Of a stretch of DNA of 64,000 nucleotides, positions 10,270 through 18,972 are shown piece by piece. The position numbers and the translations under genes are program-made. Location of the stretch: assembly GCA_016703525.1 (NCBI GenBank), contig JADJBW010000014.1:1-64000 (forward strand), written 5' to 3'. Source of the DNA: Actinomycetota bacterium (lineage in GTDB: Bacteria > Actinomycetota > Acidimicrobiia > Acidimicrobiales > Microtrichaceae). Position 1 is the stretch's first letter. Each line of letters opens with the position of its first letter. The notes beneath the pieces were generated by a model that saw only the letters and a program-made list of their open reading frames with translations, searched no databases and was not told the origin of the DNA.

Positions 10270-11193
10270 GTGAACCTGCGGGACCTCGACTACCTGGTCG
10301 CGGTTGCCGAGGAACGGCACTTCGGCCGCGCCGCCCGGCGCTGCCACGTCGGCCAGCCCACCTTGTCGACCCAGATCCGCAAGCTGGAAGCCGAGCTCGG
10401 CGTGACGCTCGTCGAGCGGAACCCGCGCCGGGTGCTGCTCACGGAGGCGGGCGAACACATCGTCGAGCGGGCACGCGCCATCCTGCGCGAGGCCGACACG
10501 ATTCGCGAGTTGGCTCGACGAGCGGCGGATCCCGCGTCGGGCACGGTGCGGGTGGGGCTCTTCCCGACGCTCGGGCCATACCTGCTCCCCCACATCGTGC
10601 CCGTGCTCCGCGACCGGTTCCCCCGGCTGGAATTGCTGCTGGTCGAGGAGAAGACCGAGGACGTGCTTCGATTGCTCGACACCGGCCGCCTCGACGCCGG
10701 GCTCCTCGCGCTCCCGATCGACGACGAGCGCCTGCACGTCGAGCCGTTGTTCGAGGAGCAGTTCCTGCTCGCGGTTCCCCACGGCCACCGCCTCGCCGGC
10801 TCGTCGGAGCCGATCGATCCCTCGGCGCTCGTCGGCGAAGACGTGCTGCTGCTGGCGGACGGCCACTGCCTGCGCGACCAGGCGCTGTCGATCTGTCGCC
10901 TGGTCGGAGCGACCGAGCGGTCCGACTTCCGGGCCACCAGCCTGGAGACGCTGCGCCACATGGTCGCCGCCGGGGTCGGCATCACCCTCCTCCCGGAACT
11001 GTCGGTGCAGCCGCCTGTGGCACGGACCGAGCACGTCGTGCTGCGGCGCTTCACCGATCCGGTGCCGAGCCGCACGATCGCGCTGGCGTGGCGGCGTTCC
11101 AGCGCCCTGGCCGCCTTTCTCCCCCTGCTCGCGGACGCGGCGCGTGCGATGCCGAACGACCTCGTGCGGATGATCGGTGGCGAGGGCGCCTGA
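10270..11193 (+). CDS. oxyR: Hydrogen-peroxide sensor regulator OxyR (LysR family)
   Basis: LysR-type regulator of 307 aa with an N-terminal winged helix (LDYLVAVAEERHFGRAARRC and QPTLSTQIRKLEAELG) and a substrate-binding-like domain. The OxyR hallmark is present: GHCLRDQALSIC contains two cysteines nine residues apart, matching C199 and C208 of E. coli OxyR, which form the activating disulfide. The start is the GTG at 10270, 58 bp after ahpF and in the same direction, so it is probably co-transcribed with ahpF or has its own weak promoter. The likely target is the palindrome before ahpC at 7870. The redox sensing follows from established family knowledge, and the target is inferred. Confidence 0.93.
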   Translation: MNLRDLDYLVAVAEERHFGRAARRCHVGQPTLSTQIRKLEAELGVTLVERNPRRVLLTEAGEHIVERARAILREADTIRELARRAADPASGTVRVGLFPTLGPYLLPHIVPVLRDRFPRLELLLVEEKTEDVLRLLDTGRLDAGLLALPIDDERLHVEPLFEEQFLLAVPHGHRLAGSSEPIDPSALVGEDVLLLADGHCLRDQALSICRLVGATERSDFRATSLETLRHMVAAGVGITLLPELSVQPPVARTEHVVLRRFTDPVPSRTIALAWRRSSALAAFLPLLADAARAMPNDLVRMIGGEGA

Positions 11194-11213
11194 TGACCCG
11201 CGCGTCGACCGCG

Positions 11214-11816
11214 TTACGGCGCGTCCGGGCCGAGCACCAGGTCGACGAGCGCGTCCACGAACTCCTCGCGACCGATCCCCGTGGGCGATCCCCCGAAATA
11301 CTGCGCCGAGAGATGAAACCCGACGACGGCGCTCAGCAGCACGGCGCCGGGGGCGTCGCTGCCACCCGCTTCGACCGCCGATCCGAGCGCCGTCGCGATC
11401 GTGCGCTGCTCACGATGCGCTCCGTCCGCGACAAGGCGGCCGGCGATCAGCGCCGCAAGGCCCGGAATGCGGTCGCGCTCACGAGCCAGGATCGCCACCA
11501 GCGGCTCGAGGGAGTCCATCAGGTCGAACGCGGTCGACACCCGCTCGACCAGCCAGCGGCGCGAGCCGGCGACCTCCGATGCGTCCGGTTGCGGTCGCGT
11601 CGGGTCGCCAGACGTCGCCTCGACGCGCTCGATCTCGCGCCGCACGACCGCCTCGAGCAGATCGTCCTTGGTGCGGAAGTACCGGTAGAAGCCGCCGGAT
11701 CCCGACGCGAGCCCGGCACGCTCCTCCAACTCGACGATCGGTGTGCCGTCGACGCCCTTCGTGGCGAAGGACGCCAGCCCGGCATCGAGTAGGCGATCAC
11801 GGGTCGTCGAGGTCAC
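11214..11816 (-). CDS. TetR/AcrR family transcriptional regulator
   Basis: A 200-aa one-component regulator. The N-terminal helix-turn-helix region reads RDRLLDAGLASFATKGVDG, then SGGFYRYFRTKDDLLEAVVR, the TetR signature. The C-terminal ligand domain is helical and gives no clue to the ligand. It starts at the GTG at 11816. It lies 51 bp downstream of, and co-directional with, the EamA-type transporter at 11868-12905, so the two may be co-transcribed. If so it may control that transporter, though this is inferred only from position. It converges on oxyR with about 20 bp between the stops. Confidence 0.9.
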   Translation of the reverse strand: MTSTTRDRLLDAGLASFATKGVDGTPIVELEERAGLASGSGGFYRYFRTKDDLLEAVVRREIERVEATSGDPTRPQPDASEVAGSRRWLVERVSTAFDLMDSLEPLVAILARERDRIPGLAALIAGRLVADGAHREQRTIATALGSAVEAGGSDAPGAVLLSAVVGFHLSAQYFGGSPTGIGREEFVDALVDLVLGPDAP

Positions 11817-11867
11817 GGCGAAGACCCTAGGCGGACCCGTGCCGAGGGCATACGGGTTCGCCCGGCG

Positions 11868-12905
11868 TCACGAGACGGCCTGCGGCCCGACACGAGCCAA
11901 GCGCCGCCGGTCGGATGACTCCGGCCGATTGGACGAGGCCTCGAGACGCACGAGCAACACGCCGGCCACGATCAACACGCCACCGATGCCCTGGATCGGC
12001 GTCGGTCGTTCGCCCAGGAGCACCCACGCCGCAAGCACCGCGAACAGCGCCTCGAGCAGCGCGACGAACGATGCGAGGCGCGCGCCCAACTGCTCGGCCG
12101 CGAACACCCCGGTGCCGTACGAGAAGGCCGTGGAGACCACCACGATCACCGACATCGGCACCCACCACGGAGCATCGGCGCCGAACAGATCGACCCGGGC
12201 CGTCGACAGGTGGAACGGCACCAACCCGGCCAGCCCGGCCGCGACCAGCAGCACCGCACCGACGCAGAGTCCACCCGCCGCCATCGCGACCGGTGGGAGT
12301 TCGGGGTCGGGCTGCCCGGCGAGATGAAAGTAGCCCGCGACGCCCGCAGCGGCGGTGAGCGCGAAGGCCAACCCGACCGGGTCGACCCGGCCGACGCCGC
12401 CGAGGTCGAGCACCGCACCCAGGCCGAGCACCGACACGATCGCACCGAGGGCCGTCGCCCGCGGCGGCAGCCGGCGGCGAGCGATCGACGTCGCGACGAC
12501 GAGTAGGACGGGGCCGAGAAACTCGATCAGGATCGCAACACCGACCGACAGGCGCTCGATTGCAGCGAAGAAGCACAGCTGGGCGCCCGCAACGCCGAGA
12601 ATGCCGAAGCCCAGCAGGCGACGCCACGCCGCGACGAGAGCGCCCCACCGACCACCCAGCGCCACGTAGGCGAAGGGCGCGAGCACCAGCGCCGCGCCTG
12701 CGGTCCGCACAGCGACCGCCGCCGCGGGCGACCACCCGGCGCCGAGCAGTGGGCGGGCGAACGAGCCGCTCAGCCCGAACGTCGCTGCCGACGCGATCGC
12801 CGCGCCGACCCCAACGAGGGAGTGCGGCCGGGCGACGGTGGCCTGGCCGGCAGTCTGCCGCTCCGCACGGGGCGACAGACCGTGCGAATCGCGCGAATCG
12901 GTCAC
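11868..12905 (-). CDS. EamA/RhaT-family transporter of the drug/metabolite superfamily
   Basis: A 345-aa integral membrane protein with about ten hydrophobic segments in two EamA repeats. The first begins near GVGAAIASAATFGLSGSFAR and the second near PVGLAFALTAAAGVAGYFH. The second ends with the typical VALLEALFAVLAAWVLLGE then TPIQGIGGVLIVAGVLLV. EamA proteins export amino acids or small metabolites; the substrate here is unknown. Both ends are hydrophilic: about 25 residues at the N-terminus and a basic C-terminal tail. The start is the GTG at 12905; alternative starts a few codons downstream cannot be excluded. It is divergent from the CGNR regulator at 13018, with a shared 112-bp promoter region. 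Confidence 0.9.
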   Translation of the reverse strand: MTDSRDSHGLSPRAERQTAGQATVARPHSLVGVGAAIASAATFGLSGSFARPLLGAGWSPAAAVAVRTAGAALVLAPFAYVALGGRWGALVAAWRRLLGFGILGVAGAQLCFFAAIERLSVGVAILIEFLGPVLLVVATSIARRRLPPRATALGAIVSVLGLGAVLDLGGVGRVDPVGLAFALTAAAGVAGYFHLAGQPDPELPPVAMAAGGLCVGAVLLVAAGLAGLVPFHLSTARVDLFGADAPWWVPMSVIVVVSTAFSYGTGVFAAEQLGARLASFVALLEALFAVLAAWVLLGERPTPIQGIGGVLIVAGVLLVRLEASSNRPESSDRRRLARVGPQAVS

Positions 12906-13017
12906 GGTTGATGCTCGCTCGGGAGAAGGTCCGGGGACGGTCGGATGAGAACGGCGACGTCAGGTGCGTCAGCTAGGTTGACTCGTGACCCTAGCCGTCG
13001 CGACGTCAGGAGCCAAG

Positions 13018-13602
13018 GTGATATTCACTCATGACACGGAGCAGTCGCTCCACGCCGCCGCGGCGCTGGTGAACACCGACGCGACACGATCCGCCTCGAA
13101 GGCCGACGAACTCGGCTCGGTGGAGGATCTCGCGGCCTTCGTGGCGCGCTACCGCTACAGCGGCTCGTTCACGGGATCCGTCGGCGAGCTCCACGGCGTT
13201 CGGGACCTTCGGCCGGAGTTCCTCCGCTTCTGGGAACTCGACCGCGACCACAGCGTGGGGTTGATCAACGCGATGCTGCGCCAGGCCCGAGCGCTCCCGC
13301 AGCTCGTCCGACACGACGGGTGGGACTGGCATCTCCACGCCGCGGAATCCGACGCGCCGTTCGCGACACGACTGCGCGTCGAGACCGCCATGGCGATGGT
13401 CGACGTGATCAGATCCGATGAACACCGCCGACTCCGGCGGTGCGAGGCCGACGACTGCGACGCCGTGTTCGTCGATCTCAGCCGCAACCGATCCAAGCGG
13501 TTCTGCGACGTGGGCAACTGCGGGAACCGAATGCACGTCGCCGCGTATCGGGCCCGTCAGGGCACGGGCCACTCCCACGACTCCCCCGGCGACGAGCGGT
13601 AG
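13018..13602 (+). CDS. CGNR zinc-finger protein with ABATE domain (putative transcriptional regulator)
   Basis: About 194 aa. The N-terminal ABATE domain opens with IFTHDTEQSLHAAAALVNT. The C-terminal CGNR zinc finger is RRCEADDCDAVFVDLSRN, then RFCDVGNCGNRMHVAAYRA, with four cysteines as metal ligands. ABATE-CGNR proteins are widespread in actinobacteria and are presumed stress-linked regulators. I chose the GTG at 13018 over the upstream GTG at 12985 because a perfect AGGAG lies 5 nt before it and homology starts at the next residue. It is divergent from the EamA transporter, which it may regulate (inference). It converges on surE with 6 bp between the stop codons. Confidence 0.88.
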   Translation: MIFTHDTEQSLHAAAALVNTDATRSASKADELGSVEDLAAFVARYRYSGSFTGSVGELHGVRDLRPEFLRFWELDRDHSVGLINAMLRQARALPQLVRHDGWDWHLHAAESDAPFATRLRVETAMAMVDVIRSDEHRRLRRCEADDCDAVFVDLSRNRSKRFCDVGNCGNRMHVAAYRARQGTGHSHDSPGDER

Positions 13603-13608
13603 GCCGGC

Positions 13609-14442
13609 TCAGGCGGCTGGAATCAGGCTGACCGTGACGTAGCCGTTGCTCAGGCCGTCGACATCGTCGGCAGGCGCCTCGGCGGTCGACTCGCAGTTGC
13701 TCGGGCCCAGCATGTCGCGTCCGGTCGCGTCGGTCGCGACGGGCACCTCGATCGGGCCGCGCACCGCGCCGGCCGTGCAGGTCGGCACGTTGACATTCGT
13801 CACCTCGACCGGCGCCTTGCCGGCGGCGATGGCGTCGCGATGCTCGGCCAGCCAGGCGAGCGCCGCCTTCACGCCGCTGGCGTAGTCGGGCGGATTCCCG
13901 AGCCCTTGACTCACAGCGAGCGCCGGCACCCCCCGCTGCGCCGCGGCGAGGGCCGCCCCGACGGTTCCCGAAACCGAGGTCAGCGGACCGATGTTCTGGC
14001 CCTGGTTGATGCCGGAGACGACCAGATCAGGCGTGAAGGAGATGCCGCCGCGATCGAGCGTTTACACGATCGTGTCTGCTGGATACCCGCGGACCGCGTG
14101 CCCGGCAAACCCGGAGGCCGTGGTCGCGTCGGCCACCGTGAGATCGCCGGAGGTCGTCGATCCGCCCGTGCCGCTCTGGTTCTCCGCGGGAGCGGCGACG
14201 GTCACCTCGATGCCGTCGTCCTGGCGCAGCGCCTCGACGATGGCGTCGATCCCCGGCGCGGCAATGCCGTCGTCGTTGGTGACCAGCACCTGCAGCGTGT
14301 CGTCCGCCGGCCGGTCGCCCGCAGGCGCAGTCGTCGACGTCGCGTCGGCCGACGTCGGGGCCGAGTCGTCGTCGGAGCATGCCGGCAGCACCACCGTGAG
14401 CAACAGCGTTCCAGCGGCGATCGATCGGGCGAAACGCGCCAT
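13609..14442 (-). CDS. surE: SurE-like survival protein/5'-nucleotidase with lipoprotein signal peptide (in-frame TAA)
   Basis: About 277 aa. The N-terminus is a lipoprotein signal peptide (MARFARSIAAGTLLLTVVLPAC, shown here only by its basic start, hydrophobic core and LPAC lipobox), followed by a Ser/Thr/Asp-rich linker. The SurE fold follows, with metal and nucleotide motifs LVTNDDGIAAPGID, APAENQSGTGGS and VVSGINQGQNIGPLTSVSGT. SurE is normally a cytoplasmic metal-dependent nucleoside monophosphate phosphatase, so a membrane-anchored extracytoplasmic form is unusual. Codon 127 (14062-14064) is TAA, with homology continuing in the same frame (TLDRGGISFTPDLVVSGIN), so it is probably a consensus error but could be a real truncation. 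The start has GGAGG upstream. Confidence 0.85.
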
Positions 14443-14564
14443 GACGTCCTCCAGTCCACCCGGCCCCGCATCGGATCCGGTATCGGTCGCGCCACCGTAT
14501 CGCCTCGAACCACCCGCGGGACGTACCGGCATCACCCATCGGGCGCTGACCGAGGGGCGGCGCG

Positions 14565-15149
14565 TCAGGGTGTCATCGCGGTCGCCGAACGACGGCCGGC
14601 CACGAGGTACTGGACCCCGCTGACCACGCCGATCACGACACCGACCCACAGCGTGATGTCGGCCAGCCACCGCAGTTCGTGGGTGGGGGGCAGCACCACC
14701 CACCCAACCGCCCCCAACTGGAGAAACGTCTTCCACTTCGCCAGCTTGGAGGCCGGCACCGCAAGCCCGCTGCTCACGAACGACGAGCGGAAGACGCTGA
14801 TCGCCACCTCGCGGACAACGACGATCGCGAGGGCGACGAGGGGGAACCGGCCGATCCACCACATGCACGTCAGTCCGCCGATCGCGAGCACCTTGTCGGC
14901 AAGCGGATCGAGAAACGCGCCCGATCGCGTCGCGCCGTACTTGCGCGCCAGGCGGCCGTCGAGCAAGTCGGTCGTCGAGAGCACGAACCACACCGCGACC
15001 AGCGGCCACGAGCGAGGGCCGGCTGTGTGCAACATCATCACGAACGCGACCGGCGCCGCGAGGATTCGCGCGACCGTGATCGCGTTCGCCGGCGTCAGCA
15101 CCGCGGAGGGGCCGAAGCGAGCGGCGCGGCTCGACACGTCGTCGGTCAT
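14565..15149 (-). CDS. pgsA: CDP-diacylglycerol-glycerol-3-phosphate 3-phosphatidyltransferase PgsA
   Basis: A 194-aa membrane enzyme that makes phosphatidylglycerol phosphate from CDP-diacylglycerol and glycerol-3-phosphate. The CDP-alcohol phosphotransferase signature DG-x2-AR-x8-G-x3-D-x3-D is visible as DLLDGRLARKYGATRSG, then FLDPLADK. About five hydrophobic segments follow. It starts at the ATG at 15149, whose ATGA overlaps the rimO stop. As assembled, the frame is continuous with rimO and would read as one 633-residue protein. I split it because a small indel near 15194-15200 explains the fusion (see rimO). CDP-diacylglycerol is supplied by CdsA, encoded at 57.3-58.9 kb. Confidence 0.92.
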   Translation of the reverse strand: MTDDVSSRAARFGPSAVLTPANAITVARILAAPVAFVMMLHTAGPRSWPLVAVWFVLSTTDLLDGRLARKYGATRSGAFLDPLADKVLAIGGLTCMWWIGRFPLVALAIVVVREVAISVFRSSFVSSGLAVPASKLAKWKTFLQLGAVGWVVLPPTHELRWLADITLWVGVVIGVVSGVQYLVAGRRSATAMTP

Positions 15150-16466
15150 CGCGTCGCCATCGACGCCTCGACGGGCACTGCCTCGAGGTCGGGGCCGCGC
15201 CGCGACCACGCGGACCTGCACGAACTCGCCGACCGGGAGCGTGGGTGGCACCTCGATGATGCCGTCGATCTCCGGCGCCTCCGCACACGACCTGGCCTTC
15301 GACACGGCGTCGACGAGCACCTTCACCTCGGCCCCGACCATCGCGGCCCGCTTTCGTGCGGTGATCGAGTCCTGCAACTCCTGCACTTCGGCGAGGCGTT
15401 CGATGATCAGCGACGGGTCGACCACGCCGTCGAGGTCGGCGGCGTAGGTGCCGTCCTCACGGGAGTACTCGAAGAACCCACACCAGTCGAGTTCGACGGC
15501 CGCGATGAAGTCGAGGAGTCGATCATGGTCGTCCTCGGTCTCGCCGGGGTAGCCGACGATGAAGTTCGAGCGGAAGGTCGCGGCAGGCTCCTTGGAGCGA
15601 ATCGAGTCGATCCGGTCCATGAACCGGGCGCCGTCGCCCCATCGCCGCATCCGTCGGAGCAGCGGAGCCGACACGTGCTGCAACGACAGGTCGAAGTAGG
15701 GCACGCCGGAGGCAAGCACCGTGTCGACGAGCCCGTCGGACAGGTCGGATGGGTACAGGTACAACAAGCGCACCCGGTCGACCACTGCGGCGACCTCGGC
15801 CACAAGCCGTGCGAGCGATCGCTCGCCCACACCCTGATCGCGCCCGAACGAGGCCAGGTCCTGCGCGACGAGCACGATCTCGCGAGCCCCCAGCGAGTCG
15901 ACCTCGCCGAGGATCGAATCGATCGTTCGGCTGCGCTGCGGGCCCCGGAAGCTCGGGATCGCACAGAAGCCGCACGCCCGATCGCAGCCCTCTGCGACCT
16001 TCACATACGCCCACGGCGCCGACGCTGCAGGCCGAGGCAGGTTGAGCAGGTCGAAATCGGGGAGCGACGCGGCGCCGACCGGGATGCGCCGGCGCGGTCG
16101 GACCGTGGCGTCGGGGCGGGCAACACCGTCCTCGGGAGCGGCATGCGCCATGTCGTGGCCGAACCCGACGACGGCGTCGACCTCCGCGACGGCATCGGCG
16201 AGCTCGGGCCCGAACCGCTCGGCGAGACACCCGGTGACCACAAGGCGGCTCTCGGGTGCTCGAACGTCGGCCAGCGACAGGATCGTGTCGACCGACTCCT
16301 GACGCGCCGATTCGACGAACGCACACGTATTGACGACCACCAGATCGGCCCGGTCGGGCCCCAACGCCGGCACATAGCCCTGGGCGGCCAGCCGGCCCCC
16401 GAGCTTGTCGGAGTCGACCTGGTTCTTCGGACACCCGAGCGTTTCGATCCAGACAGTGGGCCGCAC
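15146..16466 (-). CDS. rimO: Ribosomal protein S12 methylthiotransferase RimO (frameshift at the 3' end)
   Basis: Radical-SAM methylthiotransferase of about 440 aa that modifies an aspartate of ribosomal protein S12. The N-terminal cluster cysteines are in ETLGCPKNQVDSDK, NTCAFVES and VTGCLAERFG. The radical-SAM motif is GCDRACGFCAIPSFRGPQRS, then FIVGYPGETEDDHDRL and a C-terminal TRAM domain (EFVQVRVVAA). Restoring a CG dinucleotide near 15194-15200 gives the ending ARGPDLEAVPVEASMATR with a TGA at 15146-15148 that overlaps the pgsA ATG. Without it, RimO runs into PgsA. The GTG at 16466 is next to the first conserved residues. A GTG at 16526 overlapping the ftsK stop is an alternative start. 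Confidence 0.93.
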
Positions 16467-16518
16467 GGCGCCAGGGTAGTGAACTCGGGGTGGAGCGATG
16501 GACGCGTTGCGTTCGGCC

Positions 16519-18897
16519 TCATTCACCCTGGCGGTGCGCCTCGAACTCTTCGATCGACATCAGCACCGTTCGTGCCTTCGACCCCTCGGACGGACCCACG
16601 ACTCCGTTGCTCTCCAGCAGGTCCATGAGGCGCCCGGCGCGGGCGAACCCGACCTTGAGCTTGCGCTGCAGCATCGACGTGGATCCCAGCTGGCTGCGCA
16701 CCACGAGCTCCATCGCCTGCGCCAGCAGATCGTCGTCGCTGTCGTCGCCCGAGCCGCTCGCGCCCGGCGGCGCGACGGCCGCGAGATTGGCCTCGCCCTG
16801 CACCTCTTCGACGTACGCGACCTCGGGTGACTGCTCGCGCCACGAGGTCACCACCGACGCCACCTCGGCCTCGGTCACCCAGCAGCCCTGCACCCGGTCG
16901 GCGCTCGGTGACGACGGATCGAGCAGCAACATGTCGCCCTTGCCGACGAGCCGCTCCGCCCCGCCGTGGTTCATGATGACCTTCGAGTCGGTCGCCGACG
17001 CGACCGAGAACGCGAACCGGGCCGGGATGTTCGCCTTGATCACGCCGGTGATCACGTTCACCGACGGCCGCTGGGTCGCGATGACCAGGTGCAGCCCGAC
17101 GGCGCGGGCCTTGGCGGCGATGCGGTTGATCGACTCCTCCACATCGCGTGCCGCGACCATCATGAGGTCGGCGAGCTCGTCGACGACGATCAGGATCAAC
17201 GGCAGCCGCTGGTACTCGACCTCCTCGCCGAGCTCCGGGGCCAGATCCCCTCGGTCGACAGCGTCGTTGTACCCCGTGATGTCGCGGAAGCCCACCTGCT
17301 CGAGCAGCTCGTACCGCCGTTCCATCTCGGCGACCGCCCAGGCGAGTGCATTCGCTGCCTTTTTCGGGTTGGTCACCACCTGGGTCAGCAGGTGCGGGAT
17401 GCGGTTGTACTGGGTGAGCTCGACCCGCTTCGGGTCGACCAGGATCATGCGCACGTCGTCGGGGGTGGCGCGCATCAGCACCGAGGTCATGATCGAGTTG
17501 ATGCAGCTGGACTTGCCGGCGCCCGTCTGCCCCGCGATCAGCACGTGCGGCATCTTGGCCAGGTCGACGATGACCGCTCGGCCTTCGATGTCGCGGCCCA
17601 CGCCGACAGCCAGCGGCGACGTGGCAGCTGCGGCCTCCCGCGAGCACAGGATGTCGCCCAGGGCGACGATCTGGCGTTTCTCGTTGGGAACCTCGACGCC
17701 GATCGCCGACTTGCCCGGGATCGGAGCGATGATGCGCACGTCGGGCGACGCCATCGAGTAGGCGATGTCCTTCGACAGGTTGGTCACTTGGGCGACCTTG
17801 ACACCGACGCCGAGCTCGAGTTCGTACCGGGTGACCGTGGGACCGACGACCATGCCCGACAGTCGAGTCGTGACCCCGTGCTCGGCGAGCGCGCCCTCAA
17901 GCTGGCGGCCGCGGTTGGTGATGGCGTCGAGGTCGTGTTGTTGGGCCGGCGATCGCGAAAGCGCCGCGAGCGACGGAAGCGTCCACGGCGAGTCGGTCGA
18001 CCGGGGCACCAGTTCGATCTCGAGCTGCTCGACGGAGGTGGGTACCGTCACTTCGGGCATGACCGAGGGCAGGGGCGTCGGCTTGGGCGCGCGCCGACGC
18101 TTCGGCCGCTCGGCGCTGGCCAACTCGCTCTCGGGGTCGGACGCGTAGTCGTAGAGCCGGGGGGCGTCGGCACCGTCGGGCACGGCGCCATCGCCGACAC
18201 GGAACAGCCCAGCCATGGCCTGACCGCCGCGACGCACGACCGGGCCGCCACGATCGCGCGCGGTCGAGGCCAACTCGCGCATGGGCCGCCCGACGATGAG
18301 CGTCACCCCCAGCAGGCCGAGTACCACGAGCACGAGCGCGGCACCCACACGGTCGATCAGCGATGCGAGGCCACCCCCGGTGAGGCCACCGAGGAATCCC
18401 CCCGCCCCCGACCAGGCGCTCAGCCCCTCGCGAGCGATCGAGGGCGGATCGATAGCGACGTGCAACAGCCCGCCGACCGCGGCGAGACACAGCGCCGCAC
18501 CGATCATGCGGCGGACCGAGCGGCTCGACACCTCGACGGGGTCGGCGCCCTCGGCTACCGCCTGCCGCGGCCCACGAATGAGCGCCGCCGCTCCTGCGGC
18601 CATGACCAACGGAGCGAGATATCGCAGCAGCCCGAACACCGAGCCGAGCGCCGCATCGATCGCGTTTCCCACGACACCGGCGGCGTGCGCGTAGACCGCT
18701 ATGCCCGACACGACGGCCAGGACCACGAGGGCGATCCCCCAGATGTCGTGGCCGTGATTCGCGAACACCGCGGCGAGCCCGTTCGGCGCGTCGGTTGGTG
18801 GAACCTTGGATGCCCTCGCTCCGCCCGTGCCGCGCCGCGCGGTTCCGGACGAACGGGAGGACGCGGTCGAACCGCCGGAGCCTGCCTTGCCTGCCAT
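16519..18897 (-). CDS. ftsK: DNA translocase FtsK/SpoIIIE
   Basis: About 792 aa. It pumps chromosomal DNA through the division septum. The N-terminal part has four or five membrane segments (IWGIALVVLAVVSGIAVYAH and following), then a charged linker. The motor domain has Walker A IAGQTGAGKSSCINS and Walker B LILIVVDELADLMMVAA, then ESINRIAAKARAVGLHLVIATQ. The C-terminal gamma winged helix (ELVVRSQLGSTSMLQRKLKV, then ARAGRLMDLLE) reads KOPS sequences. The ATG at 18897 (MAGKAGSGG) is preferred; a GTG at 18924 would add nine residues. It is followed by rimO and pgsA on the same strand. The linker is short compared with E. coli FtsK, as is usual in actinobacteria. Confidence 0.95.
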   Translation of the reverse strand: MAGKAGSGGSTASSRSSGTARRGTGGARASKVPPTDAPNGLAAVFANHGHDIWGIALVVLAVVSGIAVYAHAAGVVGNAIDAALGSVFGLLRYLAPLVMAAGAAALIRGPRQAVAEGADPVEVSSRSVRRMIGAALCLAAVGGLLHVAIDPPSIAREGLSAWSGAGGFLGGLTGGGLASLIDRVGAALVLVVLGLLGVTLIVGRPMRELASTARDRGGPVVRRGGQAMAGLFRVGDGAVPDGADAPRLYDYASDPESELASAERPKRRRAPKPTPLPSVMPEVTVPTSVEQLEIELVPRSTDSPWTLPSLAALSRSPAQQHDLDAITNRGRQLEGALAEHGVTTRLSGMVVGPTVTRYELELGVGVKVAQVTNLSKDIAYSMASPDVRIIAPIPGKSAIGVEVPNEKRQIVALGDILCSREAAAATSPLAVGVGRDIEGRAVIVDLAKMPHVLIAGQTGAGKSSCINSIMTSVLMRATPDDVRMILVDPKRVELTQYNRIPHLLTQVVTNPKKAANALAWAVAEMERRYELLEQVGFRDITGYNDAVDRGDLAPELGEEVEYQRLPLILIVVDELADLMMVAARDVEESINRIAAKARAVGLHLVIATQRPSVNVITGVIKANIPARFAFSVASATDSKVIMNHGGAERLVGKGDMLLLDPSSPSADRVQGCWVTEAEVASVVTSWREQSPEVAYVEEVQGEANLAAVAPPGASGSGDDSDDDLLAQAMELVVRSQLGSTSMLQRKLKVGFARAGRLMDLLESNGVVGPSEGSKARTVLMSIEEFEAHRQGE

Positions 18898-18972
18898 GGG
18901 TGTGCCAAGGCTACCGACCGGCACCGACAGCCACGCGGACAGCCGGCGCAGCGGGGGCGCTGACTTCGCTGC

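Noticed and set aside
12985..13602. Longer CGNR protein starting at the GTG at 12985
   Set aside because: The extra 11 residues have no homology, and a perfect AGGAG is spaced for the GTG at 13018.
14565..16526. A true RimO-PgsA fusion protein
   Set aside because: A methylthiotransferase fused to a lipid synthase makes no biochemical sense, and one CG dinucleotide restores two normal genes with an ATGA overlap.
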